Below are positions 32,102-43,617 of a DNA stretch of 64,000 nucleotides, piece by piece. This DNA is from Apodemus sylvaticus. Lineage: Eukaryota > Chordata > Mammalia > Rodentia > Muridae. The notes below the pieces were generated by a model. That model was not told the origin of the DNA and made no database searches. It worked only from the letters and a program-made list of their open reading frames with translations. The stretch's first letter is position 1, and the number at the start of each line of letters is the position of its first letter. Made by a program: the position numbers and the translations under genes. Location: assembly GCF_947179515.1 (NCBI RefSeq), contig NC_067473.1, forward strand, positions 100,219,782-100,283,781. The letters are read 5' to 3'.

Positions 32102-33589
32102 AATGAATGCATTAGACCTTTGAGAAGCTGTAGGACCTCCAGCTGGAAATGTCTCATCTTGGGAAACAAACTGAACCAGAAATACAAATTTAGGATACAA
32201 GATGAAATCATGAGACAAGGAACATAAATAGATGAAGACAGGCTGAGTCTCACAGTATATCCCACTACAGAGAAGTTAATACAGGAGGAGGTGCTACCAT
32301 GGAGAAAGGCACAGTGCCATGGGAGGCTTGGAATAAGAATACTATCCAAGACTGTTTTTAGTTTCAATGTAAAATGAAAATGTTAATAAGGCAAAAAAGG
32401 TAAGACTAGTTGCTTCTAAATGGTCAGACATCAAATGTTCTAGCACATTTTATTAAGGAACCACAACTCTCCCTGGGCAAGAGGAAGATTTGGAATTCCA
32501 TATTAATAATAGTAATAATAATAATAATAAAGTAGTTGTCCTTCTTCTGCTGGTCCTCTGCTTCATACAGATTTCCAAGGATGGCAGCTCACCATTCTTC
32601 AAAACATTTTGAAATCCTTTACCTTCACCATGCAGTGGGCCAGCTCCAGCACTGCAGAATCACTCTCAGTATTTCAGAGTATTAAAGCTTCATAGTCAGA
32701 CTGATCTCATCTACTGTATTATTTTCATTCTACACATAACAAACAGTCTCACACAGAAAGAGACAAATGGAAGGTAATTTGCTTAGGTCATCAAGCTCAA
32801 TTCGAAGAGCCTCTGCCATGACCATCCCTGCTCAGCCCCATCTGCAGTCCACCAGCTGACACAAGTCAATCTGCTCTTTACAGCATGCAGTGGTCATGGG
32901 CTTTTTAACTCTGAGTTTGTGATGCTTCTCTCAGCCTATACAATAACTACAGCTAGTGGCAGGAGCATGACATGAACATACAGAGAATTGGCCTAACCTT
33001 TCAAATACTATATTGCACATCATAAAATTCCTAAGCAACATTTCCTTATTCGAAAAAAAAACACTGGCATTGATCTTCTAATGTTATATTAAATATCACC
33101 CATCTGAATTATTAATTGGAGGTACCCCTTTAAACATTGCAATCAAGGCACATTGCTTGGCAGGATAGTAAGGCTTGGGGAAGTTAAGGAGATAGCCTAA
33201 TGTCACACACAGTACAAGAATCTAATCCAGTGCCTGAATTATGGTTTCATTAATCACCCCCAAGCCTCCTACATCTAGGAAGGGAAACTGGCCAGGAAAT
33301 GCTACTGACACCCACTCATCCTCAGGTTTCTGGGTGCCAATAAGGACATTAGCATGTAAGCGGCATGCAGATGAGTCCATTCAGCTCTAAAATGACATCA
33401 AGGTGTTTAAGAACACACAAGCCTTCATTATGCCCTTAACTGTGCAAATTTGCCAAGACTGGCTTCTAAGAGGTCATCATTTACTGTCATTGACTGACCT
33501 GTCTGCTCCCAAGACCATACCACCCTGAATAGCTAATTAACTCTATTCATTAAACTATGTATACAATAAATGTTTTATTAATAATGTGG
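32102..33589. other. Unassigned non-coding DNA
   Basis: About 1.5 kb without coding frames. A short (TAA)n lies at 32505-32530. No V-kappa motif was seen. The first bases continue, across the L1 insertion, the sequence that ends at 29901. Confidence 0.4.
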
Positions 33590-33965
33590 CTTTAATTAGT
33601 GTTACTGTTGATGTGATGAAATATCATATCCAAGACATTATATAGAAGAAAGAATTTAATAGAGGGTTGCTCACAGTTTCAGAAGGATAGGCCATGACCA
33701 TCATAGCCAGATCATGGTGACAGGCAGGCAGGAATGCTGCTGGAAGAGTTACTAAAGGCGTACATCCTGATCCATAGATAACAGACCAAGAGAGAGACAA
33801 TGGGCCTGGCAGTGGGTTTTTGAAACTTCAAAGCCCACTCTAAGTGACACATCTCTTCCAACAAGGCCACACTTCCTCCAGTACCTCCTAGTCCTTCTAA
33901 ACAGTCTACCCAATGCAGAACAAGGTTCTCAAATGTTTGATGGGTGTTATCCAAACCACCACAAA
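33590..33965 (-). mobile_element. Rodent interspersed repeat (URR1-type), minus strand
   Basis: 'gttactgttgatgtgatgaaatatcat', 'gcaggcaggaatgctgctgg', 'acaaggccacacttcctccagtacctcctagtcctt' and the end 'caaaccaccacaaatg' are the reverse orientation of the repeat type at 29461-29745. Diverged but nearly full length. Confidence 0.6.
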
Positions 33966-34535
33966 TGCTTTTATATTCTCCATGAAATTATTATGATGGC
34001 TAAAAAACTCCATGTTATGCTAGGTATCTATCTTGATACCCACTAGCTGATTTTCTCTGACTCCAGTCCCTGATAGATAAGTTCCTGTAACCCTGAATTA
34101 GTGACCCTTACCCAGAAATGCACAGCCATGACCATCTACTTGTTAAGATACAACTAACTGCATTTTGATTTCTCTAACTTCTTCATGCATACAGTTGAGG
34201 ACTGTTGTGAGATTGCCTATTTTGGCAGAGAAAAACAACTCCTGGCTTGCTTGTGCAGATACTCAAGGTCTTCTTGTGATTTTTCATTTTTAAAAATCCT
34301 TCCCTTATCCTCCTTCACACAGCAATCTCAATTTTGGCTCAGAGACTGTTGTCCCGATAACAGTAATCAATAAATTTTTAATTATAACTGGATTGAGTCT
34401 ATAGTCTTTTCCCTGGAGTCAGGAACTCTATAACATTATTGTTTACACTATTTTCCAACTCTTGACTGAGAAACTCTCATGCAATGTTCCAAGATAACAA
34501 TTATCTTCAAATTATATACTTGGAAACCCTCTAAT
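33966..34535. other. Unassigned DNA, possibly an LTR at 34060-34380
   Basis: 34200-34380 runs from a purine-mixed part through C/T-rich sequence to 'aatcaataaattttt', which is like the R/U5 of a rodent LTR with an AATAAA at 34371. No TG...CA boundaries or target duplication could be fixed. Confidence 0.3.
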
Positions 34536-35215
34536 AAACCAGGAAACTGGAAATCCCCCCCAATAAGAAATTTGAAAGCTGACACAACCACTATGGAAAT
34601 CAGTCTGGTTGTGCCTCAGAAAATTGGACATAGAAATTCCTGAGGAACCAACTCTACGACTCCTGGACATATAACCAGAAGATGCTCCAACATGTAATAA
34701 GGACACATGCTCCACTATGTTCATAGCAGCCTTATTTATAATAGCCAGAAGCGGAAACAACCCAGATGTCCCTCAACTAAGGAATGGATACAGAAACAGT
34801 GGTATATTTACACAATGGAATACTACTCAGCTATTAAAAAACAATGAATTCATGAAATTCTTAGGCAATATCTAAACTAGAAAATATCATCCTGAGTGAG
34901 GTAACCCGATCACAAAGTGAGGTAACGCAATTACATACCAATCACACTTGGTATGCACTGACTGATAAGTGGATATTGGCCCAGAAGCTTGGAATACCCA
35001 AGATACAACTGACGGACCAAAGGAAACTCAAGCAGAGGATAGCATTGTTGGTCATCAGGAGGAGCTACCCTTGGTCCTGGGGAATGTCATGTCAGGGAAG
35101 AGGAAGTAGGTGGGTTGGTGAATATGGGGAGGGAGATGGGATAGGGGGTTTTTGCAGGGGAAACCAGGAAAGGTAATAACATTTGAAATGTAAACAAAGA
35201 AAATATGTAAAAACA
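34536..35215 (+). mobile_element. Old L1 3' end
   Basis: Covers the decayed ORF2 C-terminal region ('caaccactatggaaatcagtctgg', 'cactatgttcatagcagcc') and a 3' UTR ending 'aacatttgaaatgtaaac'. Many frameshifts; a short stretch around 34901-34928 is repeated in tandem ('gtgaggtaac'). Followed by (AGA)n at 35222-35245. Confidence 0.85.
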
Positions 35216-35254
35216 AAAAAAAGGAGAAGAAGAAGAAGAAGAAAAGCTGAAAAG

Positions 35255-35365
35255 TATTCTGCTATGTAAATGAACCACATTTTTTGTATTCATTCTTCCA
35301 TTGGGGAGAATCTGAGTTATTTCCAGTTTCTAGCTATTACAAATAAAGCTGCTATGAACATTAAA
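35255..35365 (-). mobile_element. Old L1 ORF2 scrap
   Basis: Minus-strand match to the 'tatttataatagccagaa' region and the adjoining ORF2 codons ('acattttttgtattcattcttcc'). Only about 110 bp survive. Confidence 0.7.
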
Positions 35366-35379
35366 AAAAAGGGAAATAG

Positions 35380-36146
35380 AAATAAAAATATTAGCTGAAA
35401 TGCCCAACAAAGGGAAAGGAGAACCTGTAGAAGCCATATCTAGAGGCTAGGTAAAGTCCCTGGTTGGGGGATGGGGCTACCCACTCATCTTCAAATTCTT
35501 GACCCAGAAGGGCTCCAACCAAAAGGAAATGTACAGGGACAAACTGGGAATCAGAGACTGAAGTAAAGGCCATAAAAGACTGCCCCACATGATGATCCAT
35601 CCCATATATAGACACAAAACCCAGACACTATTTCAGATGTAAAGACATGCTTGCTGACAGGAGCCGGTTATAGCTGTCTCCTGAGAGGCTCTGCCAGAGG
35701 CTGACAATTACAGAGGCAGATGCTCACAGCCAATCATTGGACTTAACACGGGGTCTGCAATGGAGGAATTAGAAAAAGGATTGAAGGAGCTGAAGGGCTT
35801 TACAACCACATAGGATGAACAACAATGTCAACCAACCAGATAGCCCATGGTCTAAACCACCAACCAAGGAGTACACATGGAGGGACCCATGGCTCCAACC
35901 CTATATGTGGCAGAGGATGGCATTATCGGGCATCAATGGGAGAAGAAACCTTTGGTTCCGTGAAAGTTCAATGCCTCAGTGTAGGGGAATGCAAAGGAAG
36001 GGAGGCAGGAGTGGGTGGGTAGGTAGGAGCACAACCTCATAGAACCAGGAGGAGGGGGGATGGGATAGAGGGTTTCTTGCTGTTGCTTGGAATTGGAAAA
36101 TGGGATAACATTTGAAATGTAAATAAATAAAATATCCATGAAAAAA
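35380..36146 (+). mobile_element. Old L1 3' UTR
   Basis: Long 3' UTR of the older L1 type: 'agctgtctcctgagaggctctgccagagg', 'ccaaccaaggagtacacatgg', ending 'aacatttgaaatgtaaataaataaaatatcc'. Same family as 30066-30726 (minus) and 44370-45055. No ORF2 is attached. Confidence 0.85.
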
Positions 36147-36545
36147 ATGTATCTGGGCACATCTTCACTACATGCTTCTTTTCTTTATTTTTAAACTCCT
36201 GCATATCCTGCAGTATTAATTCTGTTCAATAAAATGAACTTCCTCTTACTGGTTTCCTTTAAAACAATGGGCTGACAGGGTGGCTCTGTGAGCAAAGTAC
36301 TTGTCACAAAGGTATGAGGACCTGGCTCACATCCCAGGTACCCACAAAAAGCCAGATGCAGCAGCAGCATGGACTGTGTTTGGAGTGATGCTATGGCAAG
36401 AGGAGAGACAGAAACAAGAGAATCCCTCAAGAGCCTGGCCTAAAAAGCATTTCATGACTAGGAGTGAACAACAGACCTTCTCTCAGATCTACACCCAAAC
36501 TTGTCTTCTGATCTCCACCCACACACCATGGGCAAGAGAAGTTTC
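36147..36545. other. Duplicated DNA, pair with 63585-64000
   Basis: Aligns collinearly with the right end of the window ('gcatatcctgcagtatta', 'aacttcctcttactggttt', 'gagcctggcctaaaaagcatttca') at clearly diverged identity. It includes a B4/ID-type SINE-like stretch at about 36265-36375. The duplication may continue beyond the window for the right copy. Confidence 0.8.
36265..36375 (+). mobile_element. B4-like SINE
   Basis: 'gggctgacagggtggctctgtgagcaaagtacttg...gaggacctggctcacatcccaggtacccacaaaaagccagatgca' follows the layout of rodent B4/RSINE elements (tRNA-derived A and B boxes). The partner lies at about 63705-63810. Confidence 0.55.
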
Positions 36546-36559
36546 CCTCAAACATGAGC

Positions 36560-38250
36560 ATGTACAAATATACCGACATCATTTTGCACCAGGGAGCCAG
36601 GAGAGTCCACAGACTTTTGTGCACAGCACACCAGGAGAGAGAGATCTCCCAGAAGAGCTATCACATTTGAGCGCAGAGGTGAGATCTCCACCTTCTCTAT
36701 AGAGGGGGCCAAGCTAGGAGCACACAGGGCCTTAGATCCATGGAACAGCTGGGATGGAAGTCTTCCTGCCTTCCCCCATTAGCACCAGGGACCCAGGAAA
36801 CTCCATAGTCTTCTGTGCATAGCCCACCAGGAGAGAGAGATCACTCAGCAGTGCTTTCACTTTTGAACTCAGAGAAGTAAGAACACAGGCTTACAGGCCC
36901 ACAGGAGGAACAAACTCCAGCCAGAGAGAAGAATATCAACTAGCACCAGATGGCAAAAGGCAAGCACAAGAACCCTACCAACAGAAACCAAGGCCACATG
37001 GCAACATCAGAACTCAGTTTTCCCACCACAGCAAGTCCTGGATACCCCAACACACCAGAAAAGCAAGAGTTGGATTTAAAATAGTATCTCATGATGCTGA
37101 TAGAGGGCTTCAAGAAAGACTTAAATAACTCCCTTAAAGAAATACAGGAGAACATCCATCAACAGGTAAAAGCCCTTAAAGAGGAAACACAAAAATCCCT
37201 TAAAGAAATACAGGAGATCATGGGTCAACAGGCAGAAGCCCTTAAAGAAGGAAGACAAAAATCCCTTAACTAATTACAGGAAAACACAAACAATCAAGTG
37301 AAGAACTGAACAAAACCTTCCAGGATCTAAAAGTGGAAGTAGAAACAATAAAGAAATCACAAAGTGAGACATCTCTGGAGATAGAAAACCTTGGAAAGAA
37401 TTCAGGAGTCATAGATGGAAGCATCAACAACAGAATACAAGAGAGAGAAAAAAGAAACTCAGGTGCTGAAGATACCATAGAAAACATTGACTCAACAGTC
37501 AAAGACAATGCAAATGCATAAAGCTGATAACTCAAAACATCCAGGAACTCCAGGACACAATGAAAAGACCGAACATAAGGATTATAGTTATAGAGGAGAG
37601 CAAGGATTTATGTCTTAAAGGCCCAGTAAGTATCTTCAACAAAATTGTAGAAGAAAACTTCCCTACCCTGGAGAAGGATATGCCCATAAACATACAAGAA
37701 GCCTTCAGAACTCCAAACAGACTGGACCAGAACAGAAAGTCCTTCCAGCACATAATAATCAAAACACCAAATGCACTAAACAAAGAAAGAATATTAAAAG
37801 CAGTATCAAAAAATGGTCAAGTAATTTATAAAGGCAGACCTATCAGAATCACACCAGACTTCTCACCAGAGATGATGAAAGCTAGAAGATCCTGGGCAGA
37901 CCTCATACAGACCCTAAGAGAACACAAATGCCAGCCCAGGTTACTATACCCAGCAAAACTCTCAATCATCATAGATGGAGAAACCAAGATATTCCATGAT
38001 AAAACCAAATTTACATAATATCTGTGTAAATCTCAAATCGAACCCTACAAAGGATAATTGATGGAAAATGCCAACAGAAGGTAAACTACACACTAGAAAA
38101 AACAAGAAAGTAATCTTCTTCCAACAAACCCAAGAGAAGATACCCACACAAACATAAAAATAACATCAAAAATAAAAGGAAGCAACAATTACTATTCCCT
38201 AATATCTCTTAACAACAATGGACTCAACTCCTCAATAAAAAGACATAGAC
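36560..38250 (+). mobile_element. Older L1: 5' UTR, ORF1 and start of ORF2
   Basis: Leader with two similar 'caccaggagagagagatc' blocks (about 36629 and 36825), then ORF1, a short spacer and the first ~25 codons of ORF2 (from about 38179), where the element stops abruptly. The ORF1 type differs from L1-A to L1-C, so it is an older, distinct subfamily. Confidence 0.85.
36949..38112 (+). pseudogene. Older L1 ORF1, multiply broken
   Basis: Start MAKGKHKNP at 36949, then an early TAG at about 37082, a stop at 37271, a frameshift, and open pieces at 37333-37521 and 37560-38018. The coiled coil holds tandem KSLKEIQE-type repeats. The RRM and C-terminal region are recognisable (MKRPNIRIIVIEES, KGRPIRITPDFSPE). 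Confidence 0.85.
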
Positions 38251-38261
38251 TAATGAAATAT

Positions 38262-38729
38262 TTCTTATGTAAATCTTCTATTTTATATGAAAATGTTTGT
38301 AATTCTTTTAATTAGTAATTTCTTTTGTGTCTACCATTTTATCTGCATTATTTTTCATGATACTCCTCAATTTTACTGTCTTTCTATATGCTTCGTCTAT
38401 TTTATCAGAAATGTTTTCAATGTAAATCTTTGATTTTACCACAAATGTTTCTAATTCCAATTTCAATTAATTTAGTTTTATATCTACCATTTTTATGTAA
38501 AATTTTCCATGAAATAGTCGATTTTAACATGTTTTTCTATTTATTTCTTGAATTTTACCAGAAATATTTTCCATGTAAATCTTCAATGTGTTCTGAAAAT
38601 GTTTATAATTCCACCTTCAATCAACTTAGAATTATCTTTATTCCTATCATTTTATCTATATAATTTCCATGATAATCTTTAATTTTAAGATGTTTTTCTA
38701 TATATTTTTACAGTTTTTTTTTCTTATGT
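38262..38729. repeat. 153-bp tandem repeat, three diverged copies
   Basis: The phrase 'atgtaaatctt' begins copies at 38267, 38420 and 38573, exactly 153 bp apart. 'cttatgtg' at 38723 marks the start of an incomplete fourth. Each copy has the same order of motifs: 'aaatgttt.taattcc', 'tctaccatttt', 'ttccatgata', 'attttaac/agatgtttttctat'. It is strongly AT-rich. It begins directly where the older L1 is cut off. Confidence 0.8.
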
Positions 38730-39054
38730 GCCAATGGATGGAGGAGGGAGCTGTTGAAGATAGCTAGTTCGAAGTCTTGACAATTTTCCAGACAATGTCC
38801 AATAACAAAGCTTTCTGGGCCCAGGGTTCCTAAGTGTGGTGAGCTCATTGATCACATGAATCTTTGAAATCTGCTGTATATTTTACAGCTCTAGCACTTC
38901 TTAAGATGAAGTTGCCATATTTTGGGTGCTTGGTAGCCACAAATACTTTATAGGTTACCCTAACTCTAAAACTCCAGACTGTCCCTGATTTAGCTCTCTG
39001 GGGAATATAGGTGTTGGTATCTGATGTAACCATTTTTTCCAGAATGCCATGTTT
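38730..39054. other. Unassigned DNA with a minus-strand frame
   Basis: A 62-codon minus-strand frame (39033-38845, SARAVKYTADFKDSCDQ near its end) and adjoining sequence do not look like any repeat in the window. It could be part of a processed pseudogene, but the parent was not recognised. Confidence 0.3.
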
Positions 39055-39747
39055 TTATTCGATATATTTTTTATTTACATTTAAAATGATTTCCCATTTT
39101 CTAGCCCCCCACTCCCCGAAAGTCCCGTAAGACCACTTCTCTCCCCCTGTCCTCCCACCCACCCCTTCCCACTTCCCCGTTCTGGTTTTGTTGAATACTG
39201 CTTCACTGAGTCTTTCCAGAACAAGGGGCCACTCTTCCTTTCTTCTTGTACCTCATTTGATGTGTGGATTATGTTTTGAGTATTCCAGTTTTCTAGGTTA
39301 ATATCCACTTATTCGTGAGTGCATACCATGGTTCACCTTCTGAGTCTGGGTTACCTCACTTAGTATAATCTTCTCTAGCTCCATCCATTTGCCTAAGAAT
39401 TTCATGAATTCATTGTTTCTAATGGCTGAATAATACTCCATTGTGTAGATATACCACATTTTTTACATCCACTTGTCTGTTGAGGGATACCTGGGTTCTT
39501 TCCAGGATCTGGAAATTATAAATAGGGCTGCTATGAACATAGTAGAGCATGTATCCTTATTACATGTTGGGGAATCCTCTGGGTATATACCCAGGAGTGG
39601 TATAGCAGGATCTTCTGGAAGTGAGGTGCCCAGTTTTCAGAGGAACCGCCAGACTGATTTCCAGAGTGGTTGTACCAATTTGCAACCCACCAGCAGTGGA
39701 GGAGTGTTCCTCTTTCTCCACACCCTCTCCAACACCTGCTGTCTCCA
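39055..39747 (-). mobile_element. L1 3' end (variant with 'cagacaagtgg')
   Basis: Minus-strand ORF2 end and 3' UTR beginning at 'ggagacagcaggtgttgg'. It shares unusual variants with 47480-48190 and 60298-60985 ('cagacaagtgg', 'gagtattattcagcc'). It directly follows the A tail of the L1 at 39760-40340. Confidence 0.9.
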
Positions 39748-39759
39748 GATTTTTTTTTA

Positions 39760-40340
39760 ATTTTTTTTATTTGATATAATTTATTTACATTTCTAATGAT
39801 TTCCCCTTTTCTAAGCCCCCATTTCCCGAAAGTCCCGAAAGCCCCCTTCTCTTCCCCTGTATTCCCACCCACCCCTTCCCACTTCCCCGTTCTGGTTTTG
39901 CCGAATTCTGCTTCACTGAGTCTTTCCAGAACCAGGGGCCACTCCTCAGTGGCTTCAGAGGAGGCTTTCTTCTTGTACCTCATTTGATGTGTGGATTATG
40001 TTTTGGGTATTCCAGTTTTCTAGGTTAATATCCACTTATTAGTGAGTGCATACCATGATTCACCTTTTGAGTCTGGGTTACCTCACTTAGTATGATGTTC
40101 TCTAGCTCCATCCATTTGCCTAAGAATTTCATGAATTCATTGTTTCTAATGGCTGAATAGTACTCCATTGTGTAGATATACCACATTTTTTGCATCCACT
40201 CTTCTGTTGAGGGATACCTGGGTTCTTTCCAGCATCTGGCAATTATAAATAGGGCTGCTATGAACATAGTAGAGCATGTATCCTTATTACATGGTGGGGA
40301 ATCCTCTGGGTATATGCCCAGGAGTGGTATAGCAGGATCT
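39760..40340 (-). mobile_element. L1 3' end, upstream partner of the previous fragment
   Basis: Begins at 'gatcctgctatacc' and ends in an A-rich tail that runs into the next L1 fragment. A short extra sequence at about 39948-39968 ('cagtggcttcagaggaggct') interrupts the 3' UTR and is not seen in other copies. Confidence 0.88.
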
Positions 40341-40373
40341 TTTTTTTTTTTTTTGAAGGTAAGCAACTTTTTT
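40341..40373. other. Filler between two L1 tails
   Basis: Poly(T), then 'gaaggtaagcaac' and poly(T). On the minus strand this is an L1 tail, a 13-bp non-L1 word and a second A tail, suggesting a very short read-through product or patch joining. Confidence 0.5.
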
Positions 40374-40790
40374 TTATTGTTATTTTTTTTATTCGATATA
40401 ATTTATTTACATTTCAAATGATTTCCCCTTTTCTAGCCCCCCCACTCCCCGAAAGTCCCGTAAGCGCCCTTCTCTTCCCCTGTCCTCCCTCCCACCCCTT
40501 CCCAGTTCCTTGTTCTGGTTTTGCCAAATACTGTTTCACTGAGTCTTTCCAGAACCAGGGACCACTCCTGCTTTCTTCTTGTATCTCATTTGATGTGTGG
40601 ATTATGTTTTGGGTATTCCAGTTTTCTAGGTTAATAACCACTTATTAGTGAGTGCATACCATGATTCACCTTTTGAGTCTGGGTTACCTCACTTAGTATG
40701 ATGTTCTCTAGCTCCATCCATTTGCCTAAGAATTTCATGAATTCATTGTTTCTAATGGCTGAATAGTACTCCATTGTGTAGATATACCAC
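40374..40790 (-). mobile_element. L1 3' end, part of an inverted composite
   Basis: ORF2 end and 3' UTR on the minus strand. At 40791 it meets plus-strand L1 5' UTR sequence, so sense and antisense parts of L1 lie head to head. Confidence 0.88.
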
Positions 40791-41353
40791 ACAGCAGCAT
40801 ACACCTTCGGAGCTCCCTGAGGGTGCACACGGGTTCCATCTGGTCCACAGACACAATCTGGGGCAAGGCCTCAGGCAGAAGCCCTCAGGTCAACTCTCTC
40901 CGCTTCAGATCAGCCTGGGCGGCCGCACCACATCTCCAGGTCCCTCAAGAGGCTAGTGGGGGCTTCCGGGCGGCCAGCTGGGAGAAGTCGGTGTGCTCCA
41001 ATAAATCCTGCGGGCCCCAGCGGGAGCCTTCAGGTGCCTGCTTCAGGATCTGAACAGCCTGGACAGCAGCACCCTGTCTACAGGCAGTGCAGGGTGTAAG
41101 CTGTGCACCAGAGGCCAACGGGGAAGGGGCAGCTTGAACTGGTGAGTCCAGCACTGACAAGACCAAGTAACACCAGTGAGAGCTAGATGGCAAAAGGCAA
41201 ACGCAGGAAAGTCACTAACAGAAATCAAGGCAATATGGCAACATCTGAACCCAATTCTCCTCTACCAGCATGTCCTGAATACCCCATCACACCAGTAAAA
41301 CAAGATTTGGATTTAAAATCACTGGTCATGATGCTGGTACAGGAACACATGAA
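40791..41353 (+). mobile_element. L1 5' UTR and ORF1 start, inverted relative to 40374-40790
   Basis: Matches L1-A 3475-4030: the leader from 'caccttcggagctccc', then the ORF1 start (MAKGKRRK at about 41186), and stops at 'aggaacacatgaag'. From the viewpoint of the minus-strand L1 next to it, this is an inverted upstream segment, as produced by twin priming with an internal deletion. Confidence 0.85.
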
Positions 41354-43003
41354 GAGCATTTTTTAAGATGCTTCTCCGCCATCCGAAGTTCTTCAGGTGA
41401 GAATTCTTTGTTTAACTCTGTACCCCATTTTTTAATAGGGTTGTTCAGTTTTCTTGAGTCTAACTTCTTGAGTTCTTTATATATATTGGATATTAGACCT
41501 CTATCTGATGTAGGATTGGTGAAGATCTTTTCCCAATAGTTGGTTGCCGATTTGTCCTCTTGATGGTGTCCTTTGCCTTACAGAAACTTTGTAATTTTAT
41601 GAGGTCCCATTAGTCAATTCTTTATCTTAGAGCATACACTATTGGTGTTCTGTTCAGAAACTTTCTCCCCGTACCGATGTCCTCAAGGGTCTTCCCCGGG
41701 TTCTTTTCTATTAGCTTCAGAGTGTCTGGCTTTATGTGGAGGTCCTTGATCCATTTGGATTTGAGCTTACTACAAGGAGACAAGGATGGATCAATTCACG
41801 TTCTTCTGCATGCTGACCTCCAGTTGAACCAGCACCATTTGTTGAAAAGGCTATCTTTTTCCATTGGATGTTTTCAGCCCCTTTGTCGAGGATCAAGTGG
41901 CCATAGGTGTGTGGGTTCATTTCTGGATCTTAAATCCTGATCCACTGATCCTCCTGTCTGTCACTGTACCAATACCATGCAGTTTTTAACACTATTGCTC
42001 TTTCGTATTGCTTGAGGTCAGGGATACTGATTCCCCCAGAATTTCTTTTGTTGCTGAGCATAGTTTTAGCTATCCCGGGTTTTTTGTTATTCCAGATGAA
42101 TTTGAGAATTGCTCTTTCTAACTCTGTGAAGAATTGAGTTGGGATTTTGATGGGTATTGCATTGAATCTGTATAGTGCTTTTGGCAAAATGGCCATTTTA
42201 ACTATATTGATTCTACCGATTCATGAACATGGGAGGTTTTCCCATTTTTTGAGGTCTTCTTCCATTTCCTTCTTCAGAGTCTTGAAGTTCTTGTCATACA
42301 GATCTTTCACATGTTTGGTAAGAGTCACCCCAAGATACTTTATACTCTTTGTGGCTATTGTGAAGGGGGTCATTTCCCTAATTTCTTTCTCAGCCTGCTT
42401 ATCCTTTGAGTATAGGAAGGCCACTGATTTGCTTGAGTTGATTTTATAACCTGCCACTTTGCTGAAGTTGTTTACCAGCTGTAGGAGTTCTCTAGTGGAG
42501 TTTTTTGGGTCACTTAGGTAGACTATCATGTCATCTGCAAATAATGATAGTTTGACTTCTTCCTTTCCAATTTGTATCCCTTTGACCTCCTTATGTTGTC
42601 AAATTGCCTGAGCTAGTACCTCAAGTACAATATTGAAAAGATAAGGAGAAAGGGGGCAGCCATGTCTAGTCCCTGATTTTAGTGGGATTGCTTCAAGTTT
42701 CTCTCCATTTAGTTTGATACTCTCTACCGGTTTGCTGTATATTGCTTTTACTACTTTTAGGTATGGGCCTTGAATTCCTGTTCTCTCCAAGACTTTAAGC
42801 ATGAAAGGATGCTGAATTTTGTCAAATGCTTTTTCAGCATCCAATGAAATGACCATGTGGTTTTTTTCTTTGAGTTTGTTTATGTAGTGGATTGCATTGA
42901 TGGATTTCCGTATATTGAACCAACCCGGCATTCCTGGGATAAAGCCTACTTGATAATGGTGGATGATCGTTTTGATGTGTTCTTGGACTCGGTTTGCAAA
43001 TTC
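41354..43003 (-). pseudogene. L1 ORF2 segment, inverted part of a twin-primed L1
   Basis: Minus-strand ORF2 corresponding to L1-A about 6830-8460, covering reverse transcriptase with FADD (complement near 42532) and the downstream region, with several frame breaks. The plus-strand L1 that follows (43004-43615) resumes at L1-A ~8627. Inverted upstream part followed by sense 3' part is the signature of twin priming. Confidence 0.85.
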
Positions 43004-43615
43004 GTCCAACCACTCTGGAAATCACTCTGGCGGTTCCTCAGAAACCTGGGTACCTCACTTCCGGATGATCCTGTTATACCACTCCTGGGCATATACCCAG
43101 AGGATTCCCCAGCATGTAATAAGGGCACATGTTCTACTATGTTCATAGCAGCCCTATTTATAATTGCCAAAAAAGAACCCAGGTATCCCTCAACTGAAGA
43201 GTGGATGCAAAAAATGTGGTATATCTACACAATGGAATACTATTCAGCCATTAGAAACAATGAATTCATGAAATTCTTAGGCAAATGGATGGAGCTGGAG
43301 AATATCATACTAAGTGAGGCAACCCAGACTCAAAAGATGAATCATGGTATGCACTCACTAATAAGTGGATATTAACCTAGAAAACTGGAATACCCAAAAC
43401 ATAATCCACACATCAAATGAGGTACAAGAAGAATGGAGGAGTGGCCCCTTGTTCTGAAAAGACTCAGTGAAGCAGTATAGAGCAAAATCAGAACAGGGAA
43501 GTGGAAGGGTTGGGTGGGAAAACAGGGGGAGGGAAAGGGACTGATGGGACTTTTGGGGAGTGGGGGTCCAGAAAAGGGGAAATCATTTGAAATGTAAATA
43601 AATATATCAATAAAA
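43004..43615 (+). mobile_element. L1 3' end of twin-primed insertion
   Basis: ORF2 end with an in-frame loss near 43170 ('gccaaaaaagaaccc' lacks the 'gatgctgg' of other copies) and a 3' UTR of a variant type ('gaaaagactcagtgaagcagtatagagc') shared with 48225-48571. Confidence 0.9.
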
Positions 43616-43617
43616 AA

